Counted from the first letter of the stretch, positions 26,595 to 35,857 are shown. The stretch is DNA of 35,938 nt from Synechococcales cyanobacterium PMM_0082 (GCA_949127865.1 CASBQR010000074.1:1-35938), one strand, 5' to 3'. Notes: generated by a model from the sequence alone, not told the origin. Program-made: numbers and translations.

Positions 26595-28655
26595 TTATAT
26601 TGCTTCCACATCTTTTAAGTTCACGCTCATTTTCATTTGCCCTAGCCTTACGGAAAACTCACCAGAACTATTGGGAAGAGATAAGACCTGAGCCACTTTA
26701 TCTAATTTAGGAATACGAACCCGATCGCCTACTTTAGGAATGTATTTAACTGCTTCTATAGGAACAGAAGGTTGTTTTTGCTGCGAAGGAAGATGCATTT
26801 TGCCGATTTGTACCATTCTCTGATCGGAGTGCTGGGCAGATTGTGGCGATTGATCTCCTGCTTGGAGTTTACGAATTACTCTATTTATTTCTTTTTTTGC
26901 CTGATTAATGGCAGCAGTAACTTCCATTTCTTGTTTTGCCCGCAGTTCTTGGTATTGCGATCGCAATTGTTGGGATTTATTGCTGATCTCATTGTGTAAT
27001 TTTTCCATTTCCGCTAAAAGGATAGTGGCATCTTGGGTTTTTTCGGTTTGGCGGCGGCGTTGTGCTTCTAGTTCCGCAATGACTAGATTAATTTCATTAG
27101 AACCATAACCGACATGATTTTGGGCATCATCAATAATATTTTCTGGTAATCCTAAACGGCGAGCGATCGCTAAAGCATTGGAACGTCCAGGAATTCCCCA
27201 AAGGAGCTTGTAAGTCGGAGCTAGCTGCACATCATCAAATTCGACGGAGGCATTCTCAAATTGGGGATTTTGATATTTTAAGGTTTTTAATTCGCCAAAG
27301 TGAGTGGTAGCAACGGTTAAATTAGCTGAATTAGCCAGATGTTCAAGTAATGCTGTGGCGATCGCACTTCCTTCTGATGGATCAGTACCAGCACCGACTT
27401 CATCAAGAAGTACCAAACTTGTAGGCGTAATTAGCTCTAGAATCTTACCAATGCGGCGAATATGCCCCGAAAAAGTCGAAAGATTTTGCTGTAAAGATTG
27501 TTCATCACCAATATCTGCCAAAATTAAATCAAACCACGGCAGTTCCACAGGCTCACGGGCGGGGATAAACATTCCAACTTTTGCCATAACCGCAGCGAGT
27601 CCAAAGGTTTTAAGGGTTGCGGTTTTACCACCAGTATTTGGTCCAGTAATGACAACGACTTTGATGTCTGGAGAAATCAATACATCCACAGGTACTACGG
27701 TTCTACCACTTTCGTTTTGCTCTTGCCACACTAAAAGCGGATGGCGTAAGTTTCGCAGGGTGATAGCTTGAGGATTTTGAGATAGAGTCGGCGGGTTGGC
27801 TTTTAACCAATAACCATATCTAGCACGGGCGATCGCCAGATCAACTTCAGTCAAAATAGCTAAAAGTCTAGATAAGTCTTCAACTACGGCGGTAACTTTA
27901 GCACTGAGATTACTTAAAATTATTTCGATTTCCCTCTGTTCCCTTGCCACTAGTTGCCGTAAATCATTATTGCCAGAGACCACAGAACTAGGTTCAATCA
28001 ATAGAGTCAAGCCACTGCCCGAAGCATCATGGACTATGCCAGATATTTGATCTTTGTGGGAAGCTTTGACTGACAATACATAGCGATCGCCCCGTTGGGT
28101 AATGATATTTTCTTGGAGCGCACTATTTTTACGTTGAATAATTCCCTGTAAGGTACTAAAAATTTTTTCTCGAACTTGATGGGCTGACCTGCGAATATTA
28201 CCTAACTTTTCCGATGCCCTTTCTAAGACAGTGCCGCCTTCTTCGATGCAATGATAGATTTCTTTTTCTAGATCGGGATAGGTGCGAACTTCACTTACTA
28301 ATGTTTGGAGAACAGGACAGTTTTCTGAATTATCTAAACTGCGTCTGAGGTTTCTAGCTCCTGCAAGGGTTGTAGCGATCGCAAATAATTCTAACGGCGA
28401 TAAAATTCCTTGGACTTCTGCCCGTGCCAAGGCTCCAGATATATCCTGCACTCCCTCAAGGGATAATCCACCTGATAATTTAGTTTCGAGATTATATGCC
28501 TCTTGCGTTTGCGTTAATAGCTCTTGGCTACGCTGATAGGTTGAAGGAATTACTAAATGATTAGCGGCGATCGCTCCTAATTTTGTAGCTGCAAAGGTAG
28601 ATAAATGCCGACATAACCGTGACCATTCCAATAGTTCTAAAGTCTCTGACTGCAT
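26595..28655 (-). CDS. mutS2: Endonuclease MutS2-like protein without Smr domain
   Basis: A 686-residue MutS2-type ATPase. The N-terminal core/clamp region begins ETLELLEWSRLCRHLSTFAA. The ATPase has Walker A ITGPNTGGKTATLKTFGLA, Walker B SLVLLDEVGAGTDPSEGSA, and the family's THFGELK. A long coiled coil (about 515-600) and a KOW-like segment (PKVGDRVRIPKLDKVAQVLS) follow. MutS2 proteins usually run on to about 780-820 residues with a C-terminal Smr nuclease domain; this one stops right after the KOW-like part at MSVNLKDVEAI. MutS2 acts in ribosome-collision rescue or suppression of recombination, depending on the species. A perfect minus-strand TATAAT at 28668-28673 may be its -10. A decayed copy of its 3' end lies 1 kb downstream. 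Confidence 0.92.
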   Translation of the reverse strand: MQSETLELLEWSRLCRHLSTFAATKLGAIAANHLVIPSTYQRSQELLTQTQEAYNLETKLSGGLSLEGVQDISGALARAEVQGILSPLELFAIATTLAGARNLRRSLDNSENCPVLQTLVSEVRTYPDLEKEIYHCIEEGGTVLERASEKLGNIRRSAHQVREKIFSTLQGIIQRKNSALQENIITQRGDRYVLSVKASHKDQISGIVHDASGSGLTLLIEPSSVVSGNNDLRQLVAREQREIEIILSNLSAKVTAVVEDLSRLLAILTEVDLAIARARYGYWLKANPPTLSQNPQAITLRNLRHPLLVWQEQNESGRTVVPVDVLISPDIKVVVITGPNTGGKTATLKTFGLAAVMAKVGMFIPAREPVELPWFDLILADIGDEQSLQQNLSTFSGHIRRIGKILELITPTSLVLLDEVGAGTDPSEGSAIATALLEHLANSANLTVATTHFGELKTLKYQNPQFENASVEFDDVQLAPTYKLLWGIPGRSNALAIARRLGLPENIIDDAQNHVGYGSNEINLVIAELEAQRRRQTEKTQDATILLAEMEKLHNEISNKSQQLRSQYQELRAKQEMEVTAAINQAKKEINRVIRKLQAGDQSPQSAQHSDQRMVQIGKMHLPSQQKQPSVPIEAVKYIPKVGDRVRIPKLDKVAQVLSLPNSSGEFSVRLGQMKMSVNLKDVEAI

Positions 28656-28771
28656 TTAGTTGATTAGATTATAAATACTACGTTTTTCTATTGTAGGTTG
28701 TTAATCTCTGAGTAAATCAGCCCAACCCCCACAAGTGGCTAAAGCTAGGATTTAGAGTTTCGATCATTTTT

Positions 28772-29314
28772 CTAATCTTCTGCTTTGCTGATATTTTTTA
28801 AGTCTAGCGATCGCATTAATTCCGCTAATTCATCCTTATGTCCTCGCACCCATAATTGAGTATTGGGTCTAAGTTGCAAGCTGATTTGTTCCATGCGATC
28901 GGCACCATTCCAATAAAATAAACCTGCACCAATGGCTGTAAAACCCGCAATCTCGGCGATCGCTAACCAGTTATCACTAAAAAACGGCACTAAAATTGTT
29001 AACACCAAACCTAAACATCCCATGCCGATCGCAGCAACAATTACCAAAACCATAGTTAAGAAAATGCTAGGGCGAACTCTACCCGTCAAGGTTACTAATT
29101 CTTGAGTGCGATCTAAGTTCACAACTTGATAGCCCCGTCCTTTGAAATAATCTCTGGTTTTGCTTAATAATTGATCTTCATTAAAATTCACACTACTCAA
29201 AATCATCTCTGTGGTTCGGTCTTTAACTGATGATTTTAAAAATGATAGGAGTCCCACCATTAAAACAGCAGTCAAAAGTAGGGTTGAGGTCAGAACCTGA
29301 TCTGTGAAATCCAT
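28772..29314 (-). CDS. Cofactor assembly of complex C subunit B (CCB2/CCB4 family)
   Basis: A protein of about 180 residues with an N-terminal membrane helix (TSTLLLTAVLMVGLLSFL), a soluble loop (SSVKDRTTEMILSS, FKGRGYQVVNLDRTQELVTL), two further membrane helices (LTMVLVIVAAIGMGCLGLVL, IAGFTAIGAGLFYWNG) and a short C-terminal domain. This matches the CCB2/CCB4 family needed for covalent attachment of heme ci to cytochrome b6. The track start at 29425 would overlap the divergent Wzc-like gene; ATG 29314 (MDFTDQVLTS) gives the usual family N-terminus and leaves about 95 bp for promoters. ATG 29326 is the alternative. Confidence 0.85.
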   Translation of the reverse strand: MDFTDQVLTSTLLLTAVLMVGLLSFLKSSVKDRTTEMILSSVNFNEDQLLSKTRDYFKGRGYQVVNLDRTQELVTLTGRVRPSIFLTMVLVIVAAIGMGCLGLVLTILVPFFSDNWLAIAEIAGFTAIGAGLFYWNGADRMEQISLQLRPNTQLWVRGHKDELAELMRSLDLKNISKAED

Positions 29315-29409
29315 AGCTAGTGACATAATATGATCTATGGTTAAATCATAGCCTCTGGATATATATCTGCGTACATAATTCTGAGGCGGATTACGATTAG
29401 CAAAAATCA

Positions 29410-31539
29410 ATGAAAGCATATTCAATTAGCACCTTCTCTCTTAGAAGAGTTGTAAATAAACACTTAGTTACGGTAATTTCTACTTTTTCGTTGGTTATTG
29501 GTGGAGTCGCAATCTATACCTTCACCCAGCCCTTTATGTATGAATCTAGAGCCTCTTTTTTAATTGAAAATACCGTTGATGGAGAAAATAATCTGGCGAC
29601 CCAAGCCACTATTCTTAGCAGTAGTCCGATTATTGAGACCGCATTACCCAAAATTACTACTAATCTTTCTAAAGCAGATTTACTAAAGCAAATTTCGGAA
29701 AATCTCTACATTACCCAAGCTCAGAATGCCAAGGTTTTAAATATTTCCTACCGCGATCGCAGCCCCAAAGCAGCTAGTGATATTTTGCAAGCGCTCCTCA
29801 CCACCTATAAAGCCTACGGGGTCACTAAAGCCAGTCAATCCACCCAACTAATCCAAAGTAAAATCCCAGAGGCTAAAAAGCAATTGGAATTAACTTCTAA
29901 TGCCCTGACAAGATTTCGTCAACAAAATAATATTACTGACCCTGATACCTACGCTGCCGCTATTTACACGATGAAGCAAGGGTTAGAAACCCAAACCCAA
30001 GAACTGCAAATTAAAATGGCACAATCCCAACGGCAACTGCAAGAACTGCAACGCCAAGTGGGAAGACCCGCCGATGTCGCCCTGAGTAATGCCATTCTCA
30101 GCCAAGATAGCAATTATCAAGTTTTAGTTAAACAATTTCAAGAGGCGCAGACTAATTACTTTTTAGAACGCACCAGATTTCAAGAAGCTCACCCACGAGT
30201 TCAAGCCTTGCGCGATCGCCGCGATCAAATCTATAGCCTGATGCAAGCTCAAGCCCAAGCAATTTTAGGTACTAGTGCTAATGATACCAATGTCACGATC
30301 GAAGGCACATCTAGTATTAAGCAAAACCTTGCCACTCAACTATTTGAAACCCAAACCCGCATTGCCACCCAAACCGCAGAATTAGGTAGTCTTAAAGCTG
30401 CTCAAGTTCGAGTAGAACAGGTGTTTGCCCAAATTCCGCAACTACAGCAAACCTATGTGGAACTGCAAAGACAGTTTAAGCAAGCTTCGGATTATCTAAC
30501 GCAACTGAGTCAAAAATTGGAAGAAATGAAAATCCTAGAAGCAAGGGAAACAAGTTCTTGGCAAATTTTAGAATCTCCAAGTATTCCCACCTTTCCTGTT
30601 TCACCCAATGTGTTATTAAATTTAATTCTTGGTGGACTCAGTGGCATATTTTTAGCAGCAGTAATCGTAGTTATTTTAGAAAGTAGTAATAATCGCCTGC
30701 AAGAGGTTTCGCAAATAAAAGCCATGAGCGATTTACCTGTCCTAGGAGCCATCCCTTTTCTCACGATTAATGCCAAGCTTCTATCTCCATCTTTAGAATT
30801 AACATCATCACAGGCATTTTTGCCACCCAGTTATAGTCATTCCGCATTTACAGAGGCGGTTAATTCTTTAGCATTAAATATTCGCAATCTAGCATCCCAA
30901 AGAGTTCTAAAATCCATCGCTTTTACCTCTTCCATTCCCTCTGAAGGCAAAAGTACCTTAATTTATAATCTGGGTTTAACCCTTGCCAGTTTGGGACACA
31001 AAGTTTTATTAATTGATGCCGACATGAGAAAACCAACTCTGCATACTCTGGCAGGGATTACGAATAAATTAGGATTATCTCAAGCGATCGCCACTAAACT
31101 CCCTTGGCAACAAATTATTCATAGTGGTGATCAGTCGCAATTTTCCGAAGGCTATCTGCATATCATTACCGCAGGGGCAACACCACCCAACCCCATGATT
31201 CTATTGGAGTCTCATAAATTCCAAAGACTCTTAACCGAATGGCACCAAATCTATGACTATGTTTTAATTGATACCCCGCCCATTGTTGGTATTACCGATG
31301 CTCAAAGCCTTGCGCCCAAGATGGATGGTGTAGTTTTAGTAACTGCGATCGAAAAAGCGACAAAACAGGCGATCGCTCGGGCTATGGAAATTCTCAAAAT
31401 CAATAACTGTAAAGTCGTAGGAATACTTGTTAACCTTGTTGATAAAAATGACACTACCTATTGCCACGACTACTCTACTTCTAACTATTACAATCAATCC
31501 TCTCAACCATTACTGAGTTCAAGTAATTCTGATTCTTGA
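29410..31539 (+). CDS. Wzc-like polysaccharide co-polymerase / tyrosine autokinase
   Basis: A 709-residue BY-kinase of the exopolysaccharide export type. It has an N-terminal Wzz domain with TM1 near 22-42 (VISTFSLVIGGVAIYTF), a long periplasmic coiled coil (about 140-370) and TM2 near 398-420 (VLLNLILGGLSGIFLAAVIV). The cytoplasmic kinase has Walker A IPSEGKSTLIYN, Walker A' LLIDADMRKPTLH and Walker B YVLIDTPPIVG. The C-terminal tail is Tyr-rich (TTYCHDYSTSNYYNQS), the usual autophosphorylation cluster. It probably controls chain length and export of a surface polysaccharide. No Wzx/Wzy or outer membrane Wza partner lies beside it. Confidence 0.93.
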   Translation: MKAYSISTFSLRRVVNKHLVTVISTFSLVIGGVAIYTFTQPFMYESRASFLIENTVDGENNLATQATILSSSPIIETALPKITTNLSKADLLKQISENLYITQAQNAKVLNISYRDRSPKAASDILQALLTTYKAYGVTKASQSTQLIQSKIPEAKKQLELTSNALTRFRQQNNITDPDTYAAAIYTMKQGLETQTQELQIKMAQSQRQLQELQRQVGRPADVALSNAILSQDSNYQVLVKQFQEAQTNYFLERTRFQEAHPRVQALRDRRDQIYSLMQAQAQAILGTSANDTNVTIEGTSSIKQNLATQLFETQTRIATQTAELGSLKAAQVRVEQVFAQIPQLQQTYVELQRQFKQASDYLTQLSQKLEEMKILEARETSSWQILESPSIPTFPVSPNVLLNLILGGLSGIFLAAVIVVILESSNNRLQEVSQIKAMSDLPVLGAIPFLTINAKLLSPSLELTSSQAFLPPSYSHSAFTEAVNSLALNIRNLASQRVLKSIAFTSSIPSEGKSTLIYNLGLTLASLGHKVLLIDADMRKPTLHTLAGITNKLGLSQAIATKLPWQQIIHSGDQSQFSEGYLHIITAGATPPNPMILLESHKFQRLLTEWHQIYDYVLIDTPPIVGITDAQSLAPKMDGVVLVTAIEKATKQAIARAMEILKINNCKVVGILVNLVDKNDTTYCHDYSTSNYYNQSSQPLLSSSNSDS

Positions 31540-31629
31540 GGAAGGGGTTTCAAAAAACGGTAAAATCCCCCATGAATAGTAGTAGCTAGATAAAATGGCA
31601 TACTAGTAGTGAAGTCTATTTATAAATCC

Positions 31630-32388
31630 ATGACCTCAGTTCAAGATAACTTAGCTATTAAGCCGCTCCAAACTGTTACACCCTTAGTAATTCAACTAGA
31701 CCAAGTCTATAAAATCTATGGCATGGGTGATACCGAAGTAACGGCTCTGGCGGGGGTAAGCTTGGAAATCGCCAAGGGTGAATATTGCTCAATCATGGGA
31801 GCCTCAGGATCGGGGAAATCGACAGCCATGAATATTATTGGTTGTTTAGATCGCCCGACCTCAGGCAATTACTTTCTTGATGGCGAAAATGTGGCTGATT
31901 TAGAGGAGTCAAAACTAGCTAAAATTCGGAATCTCAAGATCGGGTTTGTGTTTCAGCAGTTTCATCTTTTATCCCAACTCAGTGCTATGGAAAATGTGAT
32001 GTTACCCATGGCATACGCAGGAATTAAGGGTAGTGAAAGGAGCGATCGCGCAGCAACAGCCCTCAAAAAAATGGGATTAGGACATAGATTAAATAACAGA
32101 CCCAATCAACTATCAGGTGGACAACAACAACGAGTAGCGATCGCTCGTGCCATTGTCAATCAACCCGTACTTATACTTGCCGATGAACCAACAGGTGCTC
32201 TCGATTCTAAAACTACAGAAGAAGTTATAAATATTTTTAGTGAGTTGAATGCTAGTGGGATCACAGTGGTTATGGTAACTCACGAACCAGATGTAGCTCG
32301 TCATACTAACCGCATTGTGTGGTTTAAAGATGGGGAGGTGGTACATTCCAACCTTGCGCCTGCGGATTTGGGGCAGTCTTTGCATTGA
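31630..32388 (+). CDS. ABC transporter ATP-binding protein (LolD/MacB/DevA-like)
   Basis: An ATPase of about 252 residues. It has Walker A GASGSGKST, Q-loop FVFQQFHLLSQLSA, signature LSGGQQQRVAIARA, Walker B LILADEPTGALDS and the H-loop in VMVTHEPDVA. The overall sequence (VYKIYGMGDTEVTALAGVSL, MNIIGCLDRPTSG) fits the MacB/LolD/DevA class, whose permeases have a large periplasmic domain and act in lipoprotein or glycolipid extrusion. No permease is visible nearby. The track start is GTG 31609; I prefer ATG 31630, since neither has a good ribosome site and no conserved sequence lies before it. It lies 91 bp after the Wzc-like gene. Confidence 0.9.
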   Translation: MTSVQDNLAIKPLQTVTPLVIQLDQVYKIYGMGDTEVTALAGVSLEIAKGEYCSIMGASGSGKSTAMNIIGCLDRPTSGNYFLDGENVADLEESKLAKIRNLKIGFVFQQFHLLSQLSAMENVMLPMAYAGIKGSERSDRAATALKKMGLGHRLNNRPNQLSGGQQQRVAIARAIVNQPVLILADEPTGALDSKTTEEVINIFSELNASGITVVMVTHEPDVARHTNRIVWFKDGEVVHSNLAPADLGQSLH

Positions 32389-32409
32389 TTTATAATCTTT
32401 AAAATTGTC

Positions 32410-32427
32410 AGGTAATAATTATCACCT
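32410..32427. promoter_or_regulatory. 18-bp near-perfect palindrome upstream of the FIST gene
   Basis: AGGTAATAATTATCACCT is self-complementary except for one base pair. It lies 100 bp before the FIST gene start and 22 bp after the ABC ATPase stop. Its size and symmetry fit a dimeric repressor or activator site. The cognate regulator is unknown. Confidence 0.4.
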
Positions 32428-32526
32428 CATAGGCTAAAACCCTTTTGCTATATCATTACAAGGATATCAATCACGCCCACACAATGCAAAAGCACCAGCT
32501 AGGCAAATTAATGAAGAGGATCATAT

Positions 32527-33726
32527 ATGAAATGGGTTAGTGGCATTTCTACTAAAGTTTCATTAGAAGCAGCAGTAAAAGAAGTAACACATAAAGTCCT
32601 AGAAGAATTGGCGGGGCGATCGCCAGATTTTGGGATAGTTTTTATTTCCAACACTTTTGCTAGTGAATATCCTCGATTAATGCCCTTATTGGCAGAAAAT
32701 ATTAAAATTAAGCATTTAATTGGTTGCTCAGGTGGCGGCATTGTTGGCGATGGTCAAGAACTAGAAGACGTGACCGCATTATCATTAATGGTGGGTAATA
32801 TTCCCAATGCGGGGATTAGAACCTTTCATATTGTCGATGAAAATTTGCCAGATATGGATAGCTCGCCCGATCGCTGGCAGGAATTAATTGGAGTCAGCCC
32901 TTACGAAGAGGAACCAAATTTTGTAATCTTAGCCGATCCTTTTTCCTTTGCAGTTAGTGATTTTTTACAAGGTTTAGATTTTGCCTATCCCCATGCAGTT
33001 AAAGTTGGTGGTATGGCAAGTAGTGGTGGAGTTGGCGCTAATGCTTTATTTTGCAATTCTCAAGATGGGAAATATCAAATTTATCGCAATGGTACCGTAG
33101 GTGCAGTAGTTTGGGGGGATATAGTCATTGATGCAGTTGTAGCTCAGGGTTGTCGTCCCATTGGGCAGCCTTTACAAATTTCTGAGTGCGATCGCAATAT
33201 TATTATTTCCCTTGACGATCAGTCGCCTCTAGTTGCTTTACAAAATATTGTGAATGAATTAGATGAAAGCGATCGAGATTTGGCGCAACACTCTTTATTT
33301 GTAGGAGTAGTGATGGATGAGTTTAAGCCCTTACTAGAACAAGGTGATTTTTTAATTAGAAATATTATTGGCGTTGATCCTAGAAGTGGAGCGATCGCCA
33401 TTGCGGACAGAATGCGTCCTGGACAAAGAATTCAACTACATTTACGCGATCGTCAAGCTTCAGCCGAAGATTTGAAAGATGCTTTAATTCGCTATAAAAG
33501 AGAACATAACACTGACCATGCTTGCGCCGCTTTACTTTTTGCCTGTATGGGTAGGGGTGAAAAACTCTATGGTAAAACTGGTTTTGATTCTGATTTATTT
33601 CGCACCTATATAGGCGAAGTGCCAATTAGTGGCTTCTTCTGTGGTGGCGAAATCGGTCCCGTTGGTGGTACCACTTTTGTCCATGGCTATACTTCTTCCT
33701 TCGGCATCTTTAGGGATAGGGGTTAA
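32527..33726 (+). CDS. FIST-domain sensory protein
   Basis: A 399-residue soluble protein. The N-terminal FIST domain includes DFGIVFISNTFASEYPRLMP and the family-typical HLIGCSGGGIVGDGQE. The FIST_C domain spans the second half, ending ISGFFCGGEIGPVGGTTFVH and GYTSSFGIFR. FIST domains are proposed to bind small ligands such as amino acids in signalling pathways, often in front of kinases or cyclases; here the domain stands alone. AGAGGA just upstream supports ATG 32527. It converges on a hybrid histidine kinase 25 bp away, so a functional pairing is possible but not shown by operon structure. Confidence 0.9.
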   Translation: MKWVSGISTKVSLEAAVKEVTHKVLEELAGRSPDFGIVFISNTFASEYPRLMPLLAENIKIKHLIGCSGGGIVGDGQELEDVTALSLMVGNIPNAGIRTFHIVDENLPDMDSSPDRWQELIGVSPYEEEPNFVILADPFSFAVSDFLQGLDFAYPHAVKVGGMASSGGVGANALFCNSQDGKYQIYRNGTVGAVVWGDIVIDAVVAQGCRPIGQPLQISECDRNIIISLDDQSPLVALQNIVNELDESDRDLAQHSLFVGVVMDEFKPLLEQGDFLIRNIIGVDPRSGAIAIADRMRPGQRIQLHLRDRQASAEDLKDALIRYKREHNTDHACAALLFACMGRGEKLYGKTGFDSDLFRTYIGEVPISGFFCGGEIGPVGGTTFVHGYTSSFGIFRDRG

Positions 33727-33751
33727 TTAAGCCTAAATCTACAGGAACCAC

Positions 33752-35308
33752 CTATCCTAAACATAGCTTTTGTGCCCAGTCATCTAAAACAGCTTTTAAT
33801 TGCTTGGGACGAACCGGCTTAGTCATAAAGCCCTGCATACCGGCATTGATACATCGCTGGCGATCCGCTTCTGATGCACCTGCAGTTAAAGCAATAATTA
33901 CGGGGGCATCTGCAAATTTTTGTAAGATCTGCTTAGTAGCTTCAATGCCATCCATTTTAGGCATTTGCACATCCATGAGAATAATGTGGTACAAATTTGC
34001 CTCTAAAGCCGCTAAAACTTCTAGCCCATCTCCCGCCACATCAACGGCATAACCCATTTTATTTAAAATCCTGACTAAAACTTTTTGATCGACGAAGCTA
34101 TCTTCAGCCAGTAAAATCTTGAGGTTTGATGCTGATTCTGATTGATGGTTTTCTAATATGCTTGGGCGATTGCCTGACAAACTGGTGAAATGATGATCAA
34201 TTTCAGAAGGAATACTGAGGGTAAAAGTTGTACCTTCTCCTAATTTACTGATTACTTTAAGATCTCCTCCCAATAGTGAAGCAAAATGTTTACTAATTGA
34301 TAATCCCAAGCCAGTACCATCTTCAAACTTAACCCCAGTTTTTACAAAAGGTTCAAAAATCTCATCTATTTCGAGCAGGGGAATTCCTCTACCTGTATCT
34401 TCTACTTCAAAAACTATGTGAGAAGCTTGCCCCAATATATCTTTAGCTATAAACGTATATACGGTGATGCTCCCCACTTGCGTAGATTGGATCGCATTAT
34501 TTAATATATTTACCAATATTTGCCTAAGCTTAATTTCATCAGACTGTATACATATTGGTACTTCTTCGGCAATTTTAAAAATTAGCTCTAGATTTTTTCT
34601 TTCTGCCTTGGGATTAAAAATATGGATTAGGTCATTAATCATCTCGCGCAGGACAAAAACTTTTTTATCAATTTCTAGGCGATGAGACTGAATTTTAGAC
34701 ATTTCCAAAATGTCATTGACTAAAGATAAAAGGTGCTTACCACTTTCATAAATAATTTCCGTATACCCCCGTTGCTCTATAGTGAGCAATTTATCCCAGC
34801 TCATTAATTGCGAGAATCCTAAAATTCCATTTAAGGGAATCCGCAGTTCGTGACTAATTCGAGTTAAAAATTCACTTTGAGATTTAATTGCTAAATCCGA
34901 TGTATTTTTACTTTTTTGAAGCTTAATTTCTAGGTCTAAGTTCTGTTGCTTTAGCAGCTTAATTCGATGACTATGTTGTAAGCGATCGCTAACATCCCTC
35001 ATAAAAATAGATGCAAAAATTGATGTTTCTAATTCTGCATAGTCTCTCAGCGAAATCACAGGAATATCTGGGTATTTATTTCCCATAATTTCATATATAT
35101 TTTCTAAATTCTCTATATCTCCACCTAAAATTATTAAATCTCCAAGGTCAATATTTGCTTCATTAATTGTGATTTCTTGTCTTGTTTCTTGGAGTTGAAT
35201 TACTTCGATTGAGCAATTCATTTTTAGCAAAAGACTGCACACATCCGAATTTGCTAAGATATTATTGATGATTGTGATATTTCTAGGCTTAAAATCCAAC
35301 ATAGACAT
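33752..35308 (-). CDS. Hybrid histidine kinase with degenerate N-terminal receiver-like domain and C-terminal receiver
   Basis: A 518-residue soluble kinase. Residues about 1-105 look like a decayed receiver: NITIINNILANSDVCSLLLK, then GDLIILGGDIENL where a phosphoacceptor Asp would be expected. A short coiled coil (110-140) leads to HisKA with the H box ISHELRIPLNGILGFSQL. The catalytic domain has N box VNILNNAIQST, G1 VEDTGRGIPL and G2 GTGLGLSISKHF. The C-terminal receiver has LLAEDSFVDQK, the phosphoacceptor in IILMDVQMPKMDGIE, the Thr in ALTAG and the Lys in FMTKPVR. There is no membrane segment, so it senses a cytoplasmic or partner-delivered signal. Confidence 0.93.
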   Translation of the reverse strand: MSMLDFKPRNITIINNILANSDVCSLLLKMNCSIEVIQLQETRQEITINEANIDLGDLIILGGDIENLENIYEIMGNKYPDIPVISLRDYAELETSIFASIFMRDVSDRLQHSHRIKLLKQQNLDLEIKLQKSKNTSDLAIKSQSEFLTRISHELRIPLNGILGFSQLMSWDKLLTIEQRGYTEIIYESGKHLLSLVNDILEMSKIQSHRLEIDKKVFVLREMINDLIHIFNPKAERKNLELIFKIAEEVPICIQSDEIKLRQILVNILNNAIQSTQVGSITVYTFIAKDILGQASHIVFEVEDTGRGIPLLEIDEIFEPFVKTGVKFEDGTGLGLSISKHFASLLGGDLKVISKLGEGTTFTLSIPSEIDHHFTSLSGNRPSILENHQSESASNLKILLAEDSFVDQKVLVRILNKMGYAVDVAGDGLEVLAALEANLYHIILMDVQMPKMDGIEATKQILQKFADAPVIIALTAGASEADRQRCINAGMQGFMTKPVRPKQLKAVLDDWAQKLCLG

Positions 35309-35387
35309 CTAGTGAGTTATTGGGGTTAGCTACCTGAACCTCCGTTAATCTTAATAGTAAAAACAGAGGAAATATATAGATTTAATT

Positions 35388-35816
35388 ATGTTAAAGAACA
35401 TATTCAATACTTTAATTAGTTGCTTAATCATGTTCTTAGTGGTGGCTTTTTTAATGATACCAAGTACCGAGACTGCAACTGCCACGCAACGTCGGATTGT
35501 TCAACCACAAAATGGAGCACCAATTCTATCAGGATTAATTAATGGAGAGCAATGGCTAAAAACCATACCTGATTCCAGAATCGCATACTGTAATGAAGCT
35601 TTTGTCGCATTCCGGGCTTCCCCATCCCAAAGCTATATCATTAGCTCTAACGTCCAGAGTCTAACTGCGGCAGGTTTGTGCGATCGCATAGATCAATATT
35701 TCAGCATCGAAGAAAACCTTGAATCCCGACTAGCTACTGCCGCAGCGATCGCCCCATTATTATTTGCCGACACCCCTATTGGCACGAAATATAATCAAAC
35801 TGAACCCTTAGATTAA
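35388..35816 (+). CDS. Small secreted protein of unknown function
   Basis: A 142-residue protein with a Sec signal peptide (LISCLIMFLVVAFLMIPS) and probable cleavage near ATATA. The mature part of about 110 residues has two Cys (IAYCNEAF and LCDRIDQY) that could form one disulfide in the periplasm or lumen. AGAGGAAA lies about 15-20 bp before the ATG. I do not recognise the family. It ends about 96 bp before the psbA start in the same direction, with no obvious terminator between them. Confidence 0.78.
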   Translation: MLKNIFNTLISCLIMFLVVAFLMIPSTETATATQRRIVQPQNGAPILSGLINGEQWLKTIPDSRIAYCNEAFVAFRASPSQSYIISSNVQSLTAAGLCDRIDQYFSIEENLESRLATAAAIAPLLFADTPIGTKYNQTEPLD

Positions 35817-35827
35817 AAAACAAAAAA

Positions 35828-35857
35828 TTTACAAAAGTAAACAAAAGGGTGTAGTAT
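35828..35857 (+). promoter_or_regulatory. Likely psbA promoter
   Basis: TTTACA (35828-35833) and TAGTAT (35852-35857) are separated by 18 bp, a sigma-70 type arrangement, and would start transcription about 50 bp before the psbA ATG. An inverted repeat TATTAGG...CCTAATA (35855-35880) overlaps the -10 box and could be an operator or leader hairpin. Confidence 0.45.

Noticed and set aside
27304-27771. 155-aa plus-strand ORF inside mutS2
   Set aside because: Shadow of the MutS2 ATPase frame with no family features of its own.
33714-33757. GGATAGG...CCTATCC inverted repeat between the FIST and kinase genes
   Set aside because: The loop is 30 nt and there is no T-tract, and both arms overlap coding or stop regions. 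Weak as a terminator.
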